Shown: piece after piece, positions 1 through 12,656 of the stretch
Position numbering within the stretch: the stretch's first letter is position 1
Layout: each line of letters begins with the position of its first letter
DNA from: Lepeophtheirus salmonis
Taxonomy: Eukaryota; Arthropoda; Copepoda; Siphonostomatoida; Caligidae
Assembly (NCBI RefSeq): GCF_016086655.4
Contig: NC_052135.2
Span: forward strand, 7,840,363 to 7,904,362
DNA: 64,000 bases
Direction of reading: 5' to 3'
Program-made: the position numbers and the translations under genes
The notes under the pieces: generated by a model
Database searches by the model: none
Told to the model about the DNA's origin: nothing
What the model saw: only the letters and a program-made list of their open reading frames with translations

Positions 1-52
1 TTACTCTTCTCTTAATTACATTAATTATTGGCTTTATTTTTTATATATAAAG

Positions 53-2236
53 TTAACAATGAACCGCCCATGTACTCTGTACCTCCTCCGTTGAGCAAAC
101 CTAATAACGGTTGGCTTTTATCTTCGAATCAAGATGAAGAGTCTACTAGAGAGGTATTGTATTGAACTAATCGTAAGTGAATTTGATTAAGTCTGACTTT
201 TTACTTCAGGAACTTGACTTGGCTTTAGATGAAGCACTAAACAATAGTGAGCTAACAGCACCTTGGAAAGATCCTGCCAGCGAAACAATCAGAATGTGAG
301 CCTTCTTGATTTTTCTTTAAATATTATATAAAATTTTGTTGCTTTGATTTCAGTGCGGATTATTACTATACCGAACCACAAAGTTCTCTTAGAGTTGGAG
401 ATATAAAGTTAACTAGTCAGACCTCTAATGGTAATCGTCATAGACGAAGTCACTCGGGGAGTCCCTCGAATAATTTACAGGACAATGTGTCCCACAGAGT
501 AGAGAATATTAATATATCCACTGATCAGAATACTTCGACGTGTCGGCGTCGTTCATTGTCAGATTCAAAGCCTAGGCCTAATAAAGGTAAAACTCACTAG
601 TTGAGATATGAGTTTAATTCATATTTTCTTGTTATCCCTCTCTCTCTTTAAAGATCGTCATAGTAATGATAGCTCTGAGCAAGCCTCTACCAATACAGAT
701 CAATCAGGATCGAATAAACCTGCTTCTAATGGACTCCCTCCAACTCCTAAAGTTCACATGGGAGCATGTTTTTCAAAGGTTTCGTATTATAATTGGAATC
801 TAGGATTTTTTTTAAAACATGCATTCGATTGTAGGTTTTCAATGGTTGTCCGTTGAGGATTAATTGTACGGCATCTTGGGTTCATCCGGAAACAAATAAT
901 CAGCATATATTGGTTGGAGCAGAAGAAGGAATTTACACTTTGAATTTAAATGAAATTCATGAAAACGCGATGGATCTTTTATATCCTCGAAGAACAGTGT
1001 GGATGTTTGTTATTAAGGATGTTCTCATGACTCAATCTGGTAGCTAAACTTATAGCACTTTATCAGCATTGTATTAAAAAAGTTCCTTTCATGTATTCTC
1101 TAGGCAAAACGTGCTCTCTATATCGACATGATCTACTTGGTCTTCATTCGAAACAAAGTGATCGACTTACTATATCTATGAATGCAATGCACAAAATTCC
1201 CTCAAAGTTATTTCCCAAAAAGTTTACTATGACCACTAAAGTTCCAAATACTAAAGGTGTTATAAAATGTTGTGTTGGGCGAAATCCTTACAACGGGTAT
1301 AAATATTTGTGTGGGGCAACTCCTCAAGGGGTTTTTCTGATGCAGTGGTACGACCCTCTCAACAAATTTATGTTATTGAAGCATTTTGAATGTAATTTAG
1401 TCAATCCAACTCGTGTTTTCGAAATGATAATTACGCCGGATCTTGAATATCCTATTGTTTGCGTCAATGTACGCCGAGGATACGATGGAAGGTCTTTAAA
1501 ATTTGAAATGCTTAATTTAAACTCATCGGCAGCTTGGTTTCATTCTGACGAATTGGAGGATATTGATGGCATGCAAACAGTTGTTCCTAAACAAGATTTG
1601 ATGAATATTCATGCAGTTACACAACTTGAAAAAGATACCATACTCGTTTCTTATGATAGTAAGTTAAATCATTTTAAAACTCCTCATCATACGATATTCT
1701 TCATTTATGGCTTCTTTTTTTTTCAGATGTCGTGAAAGTAGTCAATTTACAAGGAAAAATTAAGTCTAGTAAACGCCAATCATCCGAACTTCATTTTGAA
1801 TTTTCGATAAATGCCATCGTATGCCTTGCAGACAGTGTCTTGGCGTTTCATCGTCATGGAATGCAAGGACGTAGTTTTAAAAATAGTGAAGTCACTCAGG
1901 AAATTTGTGATCGTACAAGAGTTTTTAAGCTTTTAGGCTCTGATAGGTAAGTCAATACCGGATACATACGGGATTTATTTTTAAATGCAATTTATGCTAT
2001 TTATTGCTAAAAATATATATAATTAATAAATTATGGATTGATGTAGATAATGAATAATAATAATTTATCATTAAACGTCATTATTCTATTTCTTCCATTC
2101 TTTATACTTTTTTTAAATTGCTGCTTCTTGGAAATCATTCAGAATTGTTTCCTTATCAAGTCGACCAACAGATAAATCATCTAGCGAAACCGGACAAAAT
2201 CTTTACGTTCTGGCAGGGCATGAAAACAGCTTTTGA
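53..2236 (+). CDS. MAP4K-family kinase, 3' exons (linker and CNH domain)
   Basis: This is the C-terminal part of a Ste20/GCK-I kinase of the MAP4K3/5 (Drosophila happyhour) type, a cytoplasmic kinase acting upstream of JNK and in nutrient/TOR signalling. Proposed exons, joined in frame with GT-AG introns: 53-153, 210-295, 354-586, 654-778, 835-1039, 1104-1658, 1727-1946, 2143-2236 (TGA). The first four encode a Ser/Asn-rich low-complexity linker. The motif [20 protein letters not shown] spans the exon 4/5 junction. The citron-homology (CNH) domain follows, with GAEEGIYTLNLNE, NPYNGYKYLCG, VTQLEKDTILVSY, KVVNLQG and LGSDRIVSLSSRPTD, ending LAGHENSF. These motifs follow the vertebrate MAP4K3/5 pattern as I remember it. 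The kinase domain is upstream of the window. The left edge of exon 1 is uncertain. Introns are 50-200 bases, short like those of other compact arthropod genes. Confidence 0.93.
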
Positions 2237-3590
2237 TTTTTTTATTCAACAGTTTGCGGGATGATTTTTTTTATTTGATACAAAGACATTTACTTTAAAA
2301 AAGGCGCTTTCAATTGAATTTAAGCAGGTCTGCTACTGTTGTTGCTGTGTTTACTAATATTGTTCTTCGACTCATCCTTATAATAATGATTTAATTATAA
2401 CTAAAGTTATTTTTTGTTTTTATTTAGAAAAGCTTGCTATTTATAAATACATATATTATATACTTAAGTATACTATCCCCCCCAAAAAACTACTGTTGAT
2501 TAATTGTATGTAGTCAATAAAAGATTATAGTTGATGTGTAGATCATAATTAATACGCATACATATCTCCTGTTTACGTAGTCTAGTCAAATTTTCGTTTA
2601 AAAAATTCATTCAGATTTGAAAGAAAAATACAGTTTTTTGCTCAAATCCTTGCACAATAACTTTTTTTATTTTTTGCGAGGAATTTTTTGTTAAAATTAA
2701 TTCATAAGTTATATGAATGATGACGAGGAGATCTTTTCTCATGACCCATAAATTATTTATTTATTTACTCTCATATTATGTGTAATACATAGATTTTGTA
2801 TCATTCCAAATTCCTAATTTTTTTATCTTCCTTCATTATTATAATTACGTTTGCTTCATTGTTGTTGAATCATTTTGTTTCATTTTTTTATTTTCTAATT
2901 TTTTTGTCGTTTTTATATATTTACTTTTTGCTAAATATATGGGACAAATTTGTTATAACGACTATTCGCACGCCATACACACACTTTTCACAAGTTGTGT
3001 TGTGTTTTTTTTTTTGTGTATCATTTAATGATTTATAACCCTATATTCCCCTTGTCTTTTAGGGTACTTTTAAAAACATGTGTGTTGCACAAAAGCAATC
3101 TTTTATAATAATAATCAAGAAAATGATTAAATCCTTTCTTCATAAATATACGTAAATGCATATGTCAATAATTAATTGAGATATCACCATAGCTCAAGAT
3201 AATACTATCCAAAACTAAGTTTTAAAAAAAAAACCCGAAAATGAACGTGGTCATCCTGACAATTTGAATAGTGTTTTGAAGAACAGCAGCATAGCTGTTA
3301 GGACGTTTTATTAAATTAGCCACAAATAGCTATGACATGAAGGAAATAAACACAAATCCCACTCCGAATCTAGCAATCATATTTCCATGAATTTCTCCGA
3401 TGTCAATCATCAATTCTACTCCGATTCCAGCAAGGACTTACACTTATAACTCCTATGCGTTACTCGCCGTCATTCATAAGCAAACTCATGTTACACTGAA
3501 TAATTTATACGTATATCTAGTGATGTAAATCTTGTGAATTTTTTTGATGGCCCCTTTTTTTTGGAATAGGTAATCTGAAGATTGAATTTT
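2237..3590. other. 3' flank of the MAP4K gene, AT-rich
   Basis: The stretch holds the presumed 3' UTR and then T-rich sequence. A short open frame at 2796-3038 is almost all F, L, I and S, as expected of T-rich DNA, so I do not call it a gene. Around 3330-3450 there are phrases such as CAATCATCAATTCTACTCCGA that may belong to the R2 repeat that follows. Confidence 0.5.
2516..2521 (+). promoter_or_regulatory. candidate polyadenylation signal of the MAP4K gene
   Basis: AATAAA occurs about 280 bases after the TGA of the last exon. In DNA this AT-rich the hexamer is common by chance, so the assignment rests only on position. Confidence 0.3.
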
Positions 3591-3594
3591 CTCT

Positions 3595-3845
3595 TCCTCA
3601 GCTGTTATCATTATTATTTATGTCCTGAGTAGTGAACTTCCTTCCTGCTACATTCAATTATATTCAAAACCTGATTGAACATTTGAGGGTGCTCATAAAT
3701 GACGGAAAGTAACCTTAATGATTTGTTGTGAAATGTTTGTTTATTTCCTTTTCTCCCCTTCACAATTGATTGTAGCTGAACTAATGAAACGTCATGACAG
3801 CTAAGCTGCTCTCCTCAACAACATTCTTCAAATTGTCCGAGCTTG
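3595..3845 (+). repeat. dispersed repeat R2, copy a
   Basis: The stretch shares a run of phrases with 6630-7080 and 53735-54140: TTCAATTATATTCAAAACCT, then a Gly-rich-looking GTGC/GGTGG segment, then CTAATGAAACGTCATGA, then CTCTCCTC and CATTCTTCAAATTGTC. The shared order of phrases over about 250 bases shows a common ancestor. I see no coding potential and no clear inverted ends. Confidence 0.7.
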
Positions 3846-3849
3846 CTTT

Positions 3850-4570
3850 TATGTAGATGGGCACTCTGTGTGAGTCAAAAAGAGATTGATAAGGTTCCAA
3901 GGGAGGGGTTGTGCTTAATATTACTTTTATATATATTTATTTGACTTTGACCCTAGGGCCTACATTGATATTTACTTACATACAAAAATATCCAATACTA
4001 TATTTGAATCAATCTTCTTATTTTGTTGTAGTATATATAACTTAGGCCTTTAGTTTCATCAATATTATCGTCAATAATGATATATAAAAATAATATAAAT
4101 ACCTATAAAGAAGGAGATGGGGGAAGAGGGGCTTTATAAAATTATCTACGTTGGTGATAATAAAAAAATATTTCACATTCTCTGCACTTCTATTTTGTAT
4201 GTACAGACATTGTTGTACATATTATCCCCTCTATTATTGTTCTCATTGAGGAAGAGCATGATGGGATCTCTTCTTTTCTTTTTTTCATATCCCCACCAAA
4301 TTCACGAATACCTCCCTATTTTTTTTATCTCCTTTAGTGTTGGATTGGTCCAAGGACTGTTTCCTAATCAGTCTTTTATTCCCTCCCTTTTTGTCTTTTT
4401 TTATATACCTGATCTTTTTTACCAACTAATCGGTAATTAGGACCGATTAGTTTGTCCTTCCGTGCTAGCTATCTTTTTATCTTCTTCACTCCTAGTTAGG
4501 ATTGGTGAATATAAAAGCGAAGGTAATAATATTAATGACTAATAGCTAGAACGTATAATATTTCAGTTTA
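3850..4570. other. AT-rich stretch with an R1-like left end
   Basis: An open frame at 4117-4440 would encode 107 residues dominated by F, L, I and S, with no recognisable motif. I regard it as a composition artefact. Near 4333 the phrase TAGTGTTGGATTGGTCC followed by TTTCCTAATCA resembles the left part of the R1 copy at 43838 (TAGTGTTGGATCATGTCC then TTTCCTAATCA), so a worn R1 end probably lies inside the frame. Confidence 0.45.
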
Positions 4571-5350
4571 GAGCGTTTTCACGTGACGTCAGCATTTTTG
4601 ATGTCGGCCATTTTAGGGGCCTAAACATCCAAGTTTTCTAACAATGAAACCCCTTTTGTCTTTAATATTATAGAAAATAGTGAATTATTGGATTTTAAAA
4701 TGGGGTTAGCAAATAAAAGGACTTCAACCTTAGTGTCGTCAAAATTTTTATCCCTGAATTGCCTAGTTTTATTATATATCTGACCCTAAAATGTATTAAG
4801 GATATGTTATTACATCTTAATACAATCTTATTTCCGTTTTGTAGATCAAAATAAACTATTATAATGGAAAAAATCAAATTTTTCCTCTAATTATCTAATT
4901 TTTTCCATCCCTAATAGATAAAAATAAAAATTGTACAAATCTTGCCCTTGTGTCAGTTCTTATTTATTCGGTCCAGTCCTATTCAGTCTTTGGAATAATC
5001 CTTCGTACATCCAGTACAAGAACTGATTAAAGAAATTAAGTTGAATGACGTCATCAAGGGTCGAAATTTATAAGTTTTAGGACAGATATGTAGGTTGGAA
5101 CTGGACTGGACGGGACTGCAGTATTCAGTCATAAATAAGGGTCTGTACAATACTAGCATCAAATAGTATTAAGTGTAGATGTTATGTTATATATATATAT
5201 TCTTAATGCGATTTGATAAGTTTCATGAAGATTAATTGGAAAGTTATCCATTTTATGAAGTAAAAATATCAATTTTGAGGCCCCAAAATGGTTTCTCCTT
5301 CAATCATTATGTAATTTATGACGTCAGTAAAAATTATGTATTTTACGCTC
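4571..5350. mobile_element. MITE-like element with GAGCGT / TGACGTCA inverted ends
   Basis: The left end reads GAGCGTTTTCACGTGACGTC and then GGCCATTTTAGGGGCCT. The right end, read on the other strand, gives GAGCGTAAAATAC, TGACGTCA and CCATTTTGGGGCCT. The matching order of blocks on opposite strands over about 70 bases indicates inverted terminal repeats. An R1 copy (4942-5154) lies inside, so the element is nested. No transposase is present. The superfamily is unknown and I could not settle a target duplication. Confidence 0.55.
4942..5154. repeat. dispersed repeat R1, copy 1 (nested)
   Basis: The left end contains TTATTTATTCGGTCCAGTCC. The right end contains GGACTGGACGGGACTGCAGT followed by CAGTCATAAATAAGGG and then ACTAG. 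Ends and subterminal GGACTGGAC blocks are in inverted orientation. A central AATGACGTCATCAAGGGTC block recurs in copy 2 with one or two changes. It is non-coding. Confidence 0.75.
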
Positions 5351-5545
5351 AAGCCACACACCTACTTTAAACTTCAGATATCTTGTCTCTTTGAAACACC
5401 GACAGGTTGGTGCTTTAAAAGAGGTTATGATCAAACATCAATAGATGAATTAACGCTGTAGGTAATAACTACGTCAATTCAGCTGTTGCAGGACCGCACT
5501 GATGGGACTGCAGTCTTTTAATTTTTTAACCCAATTCAACACTAA
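5351..5545. repeat. R1-related fragment shared with 43960-44096
   Basis: Phrases CACACACCTACTTTAAACTTC, TTGTCTCTTTGAAA, GAGGTTATGATCAAAC and GATGGGACTGCAGTCTTTT occur in the same order as in the right half of the R1 copy at 43838-44096. This is a second partial copy lying directly beside the nested element to its left. Confidence 0.6.
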
Positions 5546-6625
5546 TCCCCCTTGATTATTCACAAATTCTTATTTTCTTCCATACACTTACATACATATG
5601 ACTATAAGTTAACTTACAAACATGGAATGTATCTATCTATTAATGTATTATTATTACATCACCCCTTAGGATTATTGTCGTACAAAGTCACAACGTAATG
5701 GAGAGTGCCGCATCAGAACAGACATTGTATGACGGCTCGAATGGACTGGTCATTGAAGGTTGCGAGGCTGGAGGCATTAATTTATACATTCTTGCTGGGC
5801 ATGAAGCCACTCAGATCTGAACTCTGTATTTATGACCTCTTAGTTATTGAATGAAGGCTATTGCTGCTACTGCTACTAAGACTCCTAAGACACTTCCTAC
5901 TTTGCTGGTGGTTGTGGTTCTATTTGTGTGCATTAATTAACCAATTGAAGCAAAAAATAAGGAAAGAAGCAAGCACCACGCCACCACACTGCTACTTTGA
6001 TAGTTTACATTCTTTTATTAATTCATATCCTATCAATACTTCTTCTTTTTCTTAATAAGTATTGATATATTATTATTATCATTTTTCCCCTTGTCAAGAC
6101 GTGTGCTGCTCCCTCCTTTCTGAAGAAGTATTGATGATATGTTTTTACTACTAAATATTACTATGATTATATTTTCATTACTTTTGAAGCATCTGATTAT
6201 TACTATTATTATTTAAATTCAAGTTTTTATATATGATTATAATATATATGTATATATATATATATATATTTTATTTTTAATATATTATTTACAAACAATC
6301 GACACAAGCATTAAAAGAAAGAAGTAAGTAAGTAAGAAAGTAGTGGTTGCATGGATTTTTACTCGTATTCTATAAGAGATTTTGTTGATTTATGATCACT
6401 TTTTTTTATTACTATATATTCATATTTTTACTATATCAAGTAATGGTCGTTGTTGCATTTACTTTGGTCGATAGGGCAGACGCTAATCCACCATATATTC
6501 TTCTTCATAATCCTCAAGTACATCTCATAATAAGTCGAATAGATCTATTTAATTATTATTATTACTAAAATTAAATATATGCATATTTTTAAACACGAGA
6601 AATAGACGAATTACTTCGACGCCAT
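5546..6625. other. AT-rich stretch with simple repeats
   Basis: A TA-dinucleotide tract lies around 6229-6270. The short open frame at 5861-6055 is Leu-rich through CTN/TTG repetition and has no family resemblance. I see no gene. Confidence 0.6.
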
Positions 6626-6629
6626 GTGT

Positions 6630-7080
6630 ATTCATTATAATAATCATACATGTAAATCCGGTGTGTTTTTTAGCTGGCCCGTTAATTTGTAATTGGTAGT
6701 ATAAAGAATTAATTTTATTTTCCTTAACAGTGGTCATTATTATTTAATTCCTGAGTGGTGAACATCCTATTCTAAATATATTCAATTATATTCAAAACCT
6801 GATGGATTGTTCGTGGGTGGACTAATATAAGACGAAGCGTATCCCTGAGGATATGTTGCCGAGTTAAAATTGTAAGTCTTTGTTGGACTTAGAGGAGAAT
6901 TGGGGATTAAAATCGGAGTAATTCTAGCAAGTGTCCTATTTTTTTATTTTTTTTCCTTCCTCTCTTGTCACAGCTGATTGTAGCTGATCTAATGAAACGT
7001 CATGAGCATTATTCTTACTCTCCTCCAAAAAAAAATCAAATTGTTAGGGTTACCATGTTGATTTCGGTTTCTTTTTGTGA
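6630..7080 (+). repeat. dispersed repeat R2, copy b
   Basis: This is a longer copy of R2. Its left part (ATCATACATGTAAATCCGGT, GTGTTTTTTAGCTGG, GGTAGTATAAAGAA) is shared with copy c at 53735. Its right part (GTCACAGCTGATTGTAGCTG, ATGAAACGTCATGAG, GTTAGGGTTACCATGTTGAT) is shared with copies a, c and d. Together copies b and c define a unit of about 400-450 bases. No coding frame is conserved between copies. Confidence 0.75.
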
Positions 7081-7844
7081 ACATGCAAATTCCACACCGG
7101 ATTAACACCTTTGATAATAATATACTAGCATAGGATTACGCGGCGTTGCTCGGTCTAAGGAGGGAGCGCGAAAGAACACAGAAATCAGTAAAAATTGCAA
7201 TTTCTTATTTATTTTTTTCAGTTAGAAAAATGAACTTCCAATTAAATATTGGAACTGTAAATGAAGTAAAGTTAGTAGAAATTTGTCTGGAGATTCGTTT
7301 GCATATAAATTTGACTTATAAAAATTGATGTTTAATTGAAATATCTGTCATTTTCTCAATAATTTTTCCTTTTTTTGCCTCTCATATTTTATGACACGTC
7401 AATTTTTACCCCTTTCAGACTAACAGGGAATTGGAAAGAGAATCAGAAATAATTTTAGTTAATTCTTGATTTTTTTGATATTTATTTGAACTAATTAGAA
7501 ATATTTTTTTAATAACTTTAATCGGTTCGCTAGAATTTGATGGGACACTGTTGTCCCTCTGGCTGTGAACGCTAATTTTTTATTATATATAAACACAATA
7601 CTAAAGGTACGTCGTCGAGTTGAGTTCTTAACAATTATTAATTCTTTTCATATACTTTTTATCTCTAATTCAAACAAGTAACAATTTTACCATGGAAAAT
7701 TGATTAATATCAATATAATAAATGTTATAGATGTGAAACATAACGAAGCAGCTCCTATCTCTTACCACGCATAAAGCAAGATTACAAACCATACTAATGA
7801 CCAAAGTTTGATGCTAAAAGGGACGATTTTTTTTCCTTCGGTTT
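7081..7844. other. unassigned AT-rich stretch
   Basis: I see no gene, repeat with a partner in this window, or structured element here. A 60-codon frame at 7146-7328 has no recognisable features. Confidence 0.5.
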
Positions 7845-8012
7845 CTTTGCTGCCTAGCAACAGTTTTTTTCTTCTTCTTGGATGACTACTTATGAGAATT
7901 CAATCTCTTCAATAATAATAAAGGGAGATTGCATTAACCAGTTAATTCGTCTTAGATTGCTGCAATTCAAATGAACACTTATGAGAATTTAATCTGTTCA
8001 ATAAAGCCAAAT
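7845..8012 (+). repeat. dispersed repeat R5, copy a
   Basis: The stretch shares GCCTAGCAACAGTTTTT, GGAGATTGCATTAACCA, ATTGCTGCAATTCAAATGAA and TCAATAAAGCCA with 8878-9115, in the same order and orientation. It is a direct duplication about 1 kb apart. It is non-coding. Confidence 0.7.
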
Positions 8013-8877
8013 AGTGACATTGTATAAGTTATAAATAATTTGAATTTTACTTTGGTAATATTTTGAAGTACCTATGGCCATAAGCATTCTATTGAAGCAT
8101 TGGATATTACGCAGGATACTAATTTATTTGGAGGTTTTGTAATTGGTGATTTATTAAGCGATCTTCACTTTAAGCAAGTTAGGAGTAGGTTGGTTTATTG
8201 ACATGTGATAAACCCCATTTTAACAAAGCAACCTACTTCAGGGTTTAATTTACAAAGGTTAATATAATAAACTTTTTATTTGTGATTAAGAAAAAACATC
8301 AACCAAAAAATCAAAAAAAACATTAGTCATAAACTTGGTTTAGCACATATTGAGAGGATTGTTACGTAGAAATCTATTGATTGTTTAATGATATTGATTA
8401 TTTGATTTACCGAAATTAAGCAATTTGTATAGTGGCATTTTCACTTTTAAAGTGGTTCAAGTGGGAGTACAAATTTGTTTGATCATCTTCAAAGCAGGCC
8501 TATCTGTGGGAGTATCGCCGTACACAATACCCGTTCAGGAATAATTCTGAAGAACATAAACTTTTTTTATCAAACCCAGGAGACCACCTCGCAAAATTTT
8601 TAACTTGGGTTTTACTGATAAATATGTTCGGGTTTTTGGGTGTTTTAATTATTATTCTGGAATATAATTGGTACTTTTACATTTGATTTAAATAAACTAA
8701 TATAAATTATAAATAACATTATTTGTTTGAATTTTAAAATCATTTGACCGACAAAAACATTGCACTATACACCAACAGCATTTTGTATCTCCCTCCCCCC
8801 ATGCGTCCGTGGAACGGGCAGGCTCATACTAGTCTTATATTTACAAAATCAAATTTTTAATCTTCCTCCTCCTCCGC
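8013..8877. other. unassigned stretch between two R5 copies
   Basis: AT-rich sequence without a recognisable gene or inverted ends. Confidence 0.5.
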
Positions 8878-9115
8878 TGTTTTTTTTTTGCCTAGCAACA
8901 GTTTTTATTCTTCATTCTTCTATTAAAAATTAGAAGGGAAGGGGATATTACATTAGCCAGTTAATTTGTCTTGTTATGAGAATTCAATATGTTCAATAAT
9001 TTTTCAGGTAGTAGTATGAAGGGGAGATTGCATTAACCAATTAATTCGTATTGGATTGCTGCAATTCAAATGAACACTTATGATAATATAATCTGCTGAA
9101 TAAAGCCATACAGTT
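8878..9115 (+). repeat. dispersed repeat R5, copy b
   Basis: This is the partner of 7845-8012. It has the same block order, with an extra partial internal duplication near 8940-9020 where a block like ATTACATTAGCCAGTTAAT precedes the full block ATTGCATTAACCAATTAAT. Confidence 0.7.
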
Positions 9116-12100
9116 AGATGAGTCCATTTTACTAGGAAATGTATATGTGCTTCTCGCTTATATATATTTTTCTTTTTTTGTGAAAGAGGAAAAGTTGCTT
9201 CAAGAAATGATATTTGTACAAAATCTTATAATAAATACCAGAGGGGAATCAGTATTTGACATCATTGATAATTTTTTCCGAGAGAAAAAAAAACCGCTTG
9301 CTAACATTCTTGTTGTGCAATAGATCCATTATAGGGCGTCCTCGTTCCTTCATCAGTTTCTTGAAAAGCAGTACCAGGTGTACTTGCGTTGCTTTGTGCA
9401 ATCCATAGGCATCATCTGGTAGCATAAAAATCTTAGTTGGAGACGTCACAAATCAATTAATAATCAGTAAATATGATGCAGGCACATTCCCTCAATTCCA
9501 GACTGTGTCGACAGCTTGGCATTGATAATGATGAACAGTTTTAACGTTATTCCCTACACACAGAAGTTACATGGCTATTAAAGGGGAACTTTCTTAACAT
9601 TTACTATTCTTTTTTCGACTCTAAAACTGGGCTTTCTGATTATCTAAAAAGATGAAGGATGACATAGCTTATTGTAAGATATATTCACAAAATTCAATTA
9701 AATTAATTTGCTGTTGCAAGGAAATTATACCAATCATTACTAAGTTAGATCTGTTATCTCAACCTTCCTATCTAAGTGTAAGTTATTGAGTCAAAATTTA
9801 GCCTCCCATGAACTTTACCAGTTTACAAGTAGCAGTGAATTGGATAAAGAAAAGAACATATCAGATTATCAGCCTCAAGTATATATTGAGCTCTCCTGGA
9901 AGAGGTGCAATGATAAATGTCTGAGCATTATCAAGATTTGTATCGCTAATATTATCAGACTGGGTTGTCAATCCATTCTTAAAAGTCAGCAATGAGGAAA
10001 GAATAATTTATTTTTAATCAAGAACGATTAGTACATTGTATAACTTTGCTCATACGTCATACTTTCTCTTTCTATCTTGAAATTGGAGACAACGACAATG
10101 GATAGTTGAAATTCAATTATTGCAACCTTTTAATGATAAGGAAAAAACTTCACAAGGCGAACAATATATTATTGGATTAGGAAGAGAGGGATCTCAACTT
10201 TTTCGATACATTTGGAGAGTTAGCACTTTGGGTGGGGGATCATGAAAGTAAATGTCACAATATGTGGAGGAGGTTATCTGTGGACTCAGGGATGATCATA
10301 TCTAATTAAGTAAAGCACTACAACTTTTTCTTGTATCTACCATGAACAATTACAGTATAATTACAGGATGAATGTAATTGGTGACATGGAGATGAACTTC
10401 TATGTCATCATATCCATTAATTCCTCAAACAGAAAATGAATATAAACATCGATAAATAGAAATTCACAGTACAAACTCTTTTGGTTCTTTAATCCTACGT
10501 GGAAACTTATTGGAGCAATTTTGATTCAATTGAGTCGATATATTTATTTCTCTCCTCCTACTCAAATGATATATTCCTCATTTCAAAGTTATTTCATTAA
10601 TATATTTTTAATGGCTGCAATAATTGATTTTAGACTATTCACTCTCGCTGTGTCCAATTTTGAGAAAAAAAGAGAAAGTATGACGTGCAGGCAAACTTAT
10701 ACAACCTATCCAAAAACTAAATTCAAGATAGCATACCAAGATTTTTGGCTACAAAAAAAAAAGTATCCATTATCATGAAATAAAGGGAAAATATATTTTA
10801 TTTCTTTTCGATCATATACTTGTTAGAACAACCAAATACATCCATTCCATTATTTCATTTGGAAGAAAAACCTTTTTTTATTTGTGTCTGATGGGGGGGC
10901 TAGAAATTTATATTGAAGCCAAGGGGGCGCCAGCCTGAAAAAGTTTGGGAACTCCTAATATAGAGGATTACCTATTTTGTCTCTGGTTCGAACTCATTCG
11001 TCATTACGTTAGTGAGATTATTATTTGCATTAAATAAAGGAAAGCGATTCTTCTGCCCGGTGAGCTTTATCGAAGGCAAATTTTTCAAGGGAGTTATCTC
11101 ACGGCAAAATTTCCCAAGGCAAATTTCCCTGCCACCTTAATATATATTTAACTCTCATGAGTATATATTGGAATGCCTTTATATGATAAATTATCATATT
11201 TTGGTTCAACACATCGTGGCCCAACTCTGCCCAATGTACGATATTTTATAGCCCGATCCACTTCTAATTAAATCTCAGCTCATACTTCAACTTCAAGAAA
11301 CTTAGTTATCATATATATATATATATATTTATCCAACAACCTTTCCATGAATAGAACTTAAAGTAAAAGTGAAAAAAGATCTCAATTTGCATCTCACTCC
11401 TCTCGTGCTTAAACAGGAATTGTCAACATTTTCCCCACTAAGAGCAACTAGCAAAAACACGTTTGGCATTCTCAGCCACATAAACTTATAAAATGTTTAT
11501 ATTTTTAGAAGAAAAGGACGCATAGGAAGCTTTTAACAGCAATTATTTCTAACTAAGTATGAAATTACTATTATAAATATTATTCAATAGTTGTTAGAAA
11601 TTGTTCTATGACTAATAGAGCTAATTCTAATGCAACCTATTGAACTACCTCAGGAAATTGATAAGGAGAAAAAGAAACAGACAGTTTACAACAAAATACG
11701 GGAGAATTTTTTCGTGACCGATAATTTTCCTATTAACATTTTTGCCGCCTGTACTTTTAATCCTCATAGATTTTGCTGCATAACATATATTGGCCGCCAC
11801 TTTATATTTTAATATTCAACTTTATCTGAAGTATTTTCGATTATATATCAGCTCTTCAAAGTGATGCATAATACAGGATTGATCTTGTATAATGTTATGC
11901 ATTTTATTTTTTTCATTTTTTCACTGTAAAATTTAAACGAAAGGTTTCGAGAGGATATTTATTTTACAAAATCATCTGAAAATACTGCTCAGCACAACTT
12001 TTATTTTATATGTGAGCCCTAAGATCTAATAATATCCTATAGAGACTGGACACTATACCTATATTACCTCAATCATTTTACAGTGAACCATGTTTCCTCT

Positions 12101-12655
12101 GTGCAATGTGCATGCAAAAAGCAACCATTTGTAAAACTGTGTTTTAAAGTTGTTATATAAATCAAGTTATTATTATTATTTGTAGTTCGTATTATGATTT
12201 GTTCATTACTATCCCGTCTAAACAATCAGAAAATTTTCTTTTTCATGGTCATTTTTAATTATATTTTATGGTACATGCTTTTAAATTTTACACATAATTA
12301 ACATTGCCTGATTGAAAAAAGTTTGTGAAACATTGGTCTAGTCGATAATTAACCCCTTACAGTTAATACGTTAATTAATTTTCTGCTACATATAAGTATG
12401 ATTTTTTTATTCTACATGCAACATTTATTAATTAATATTTCTTTATTGAATAACACATTACTCAAGATTCTAGCTCGAATTATGAGTGTTGTTCAAATGA
12501 AAATTATGGCTTCCAGAAAAAGGGAAATATTTCGTAAATAATAAGGGTTACCTACCTAGTAAATTTCCATTAATATTTTTACAGCCTAATTTCATTTTGA
12601 AATTAGGTAGTTAAAAAATTAACCTCTCACCAGTAAGGTAAACATAGTGATTAGT
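9116..12655. other. long AT-rich stretch without a recognised gene
   Basis: Several open frames of 60-85 codons (9249-9449 minus, 9786-9995, 10521-10778, 11630-11812) show no domain or family signature that I recognise. Two stretches look like isolated hAT-type ends: 10930-10965 (CCTGAAAAAGTTTGGGAACT) and 12310-12345 (GAAAAAAGTTTGTGAAACAT then TGGTCTAG). Their left partners were not found. A TA tract lies near 11311-11328. Confidence 0.5.
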
Positions 12656-12656
12656 T

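Noticed and set aside
1..60. A start codon for the MAP4K frame at the left edge
   Set aside because: The reading is open from an acceptor-like AG at 51-52, and the linker and CNH parts require an upstream kinase domain; an ATG here would be internal.
4117..4440. 107-codon plus-strand ORF
   Set aside because: Nearly all F, L, I, S and Y from T-rich DNA, no motif, and it runs across what appears to be a worn R1 repeat end.
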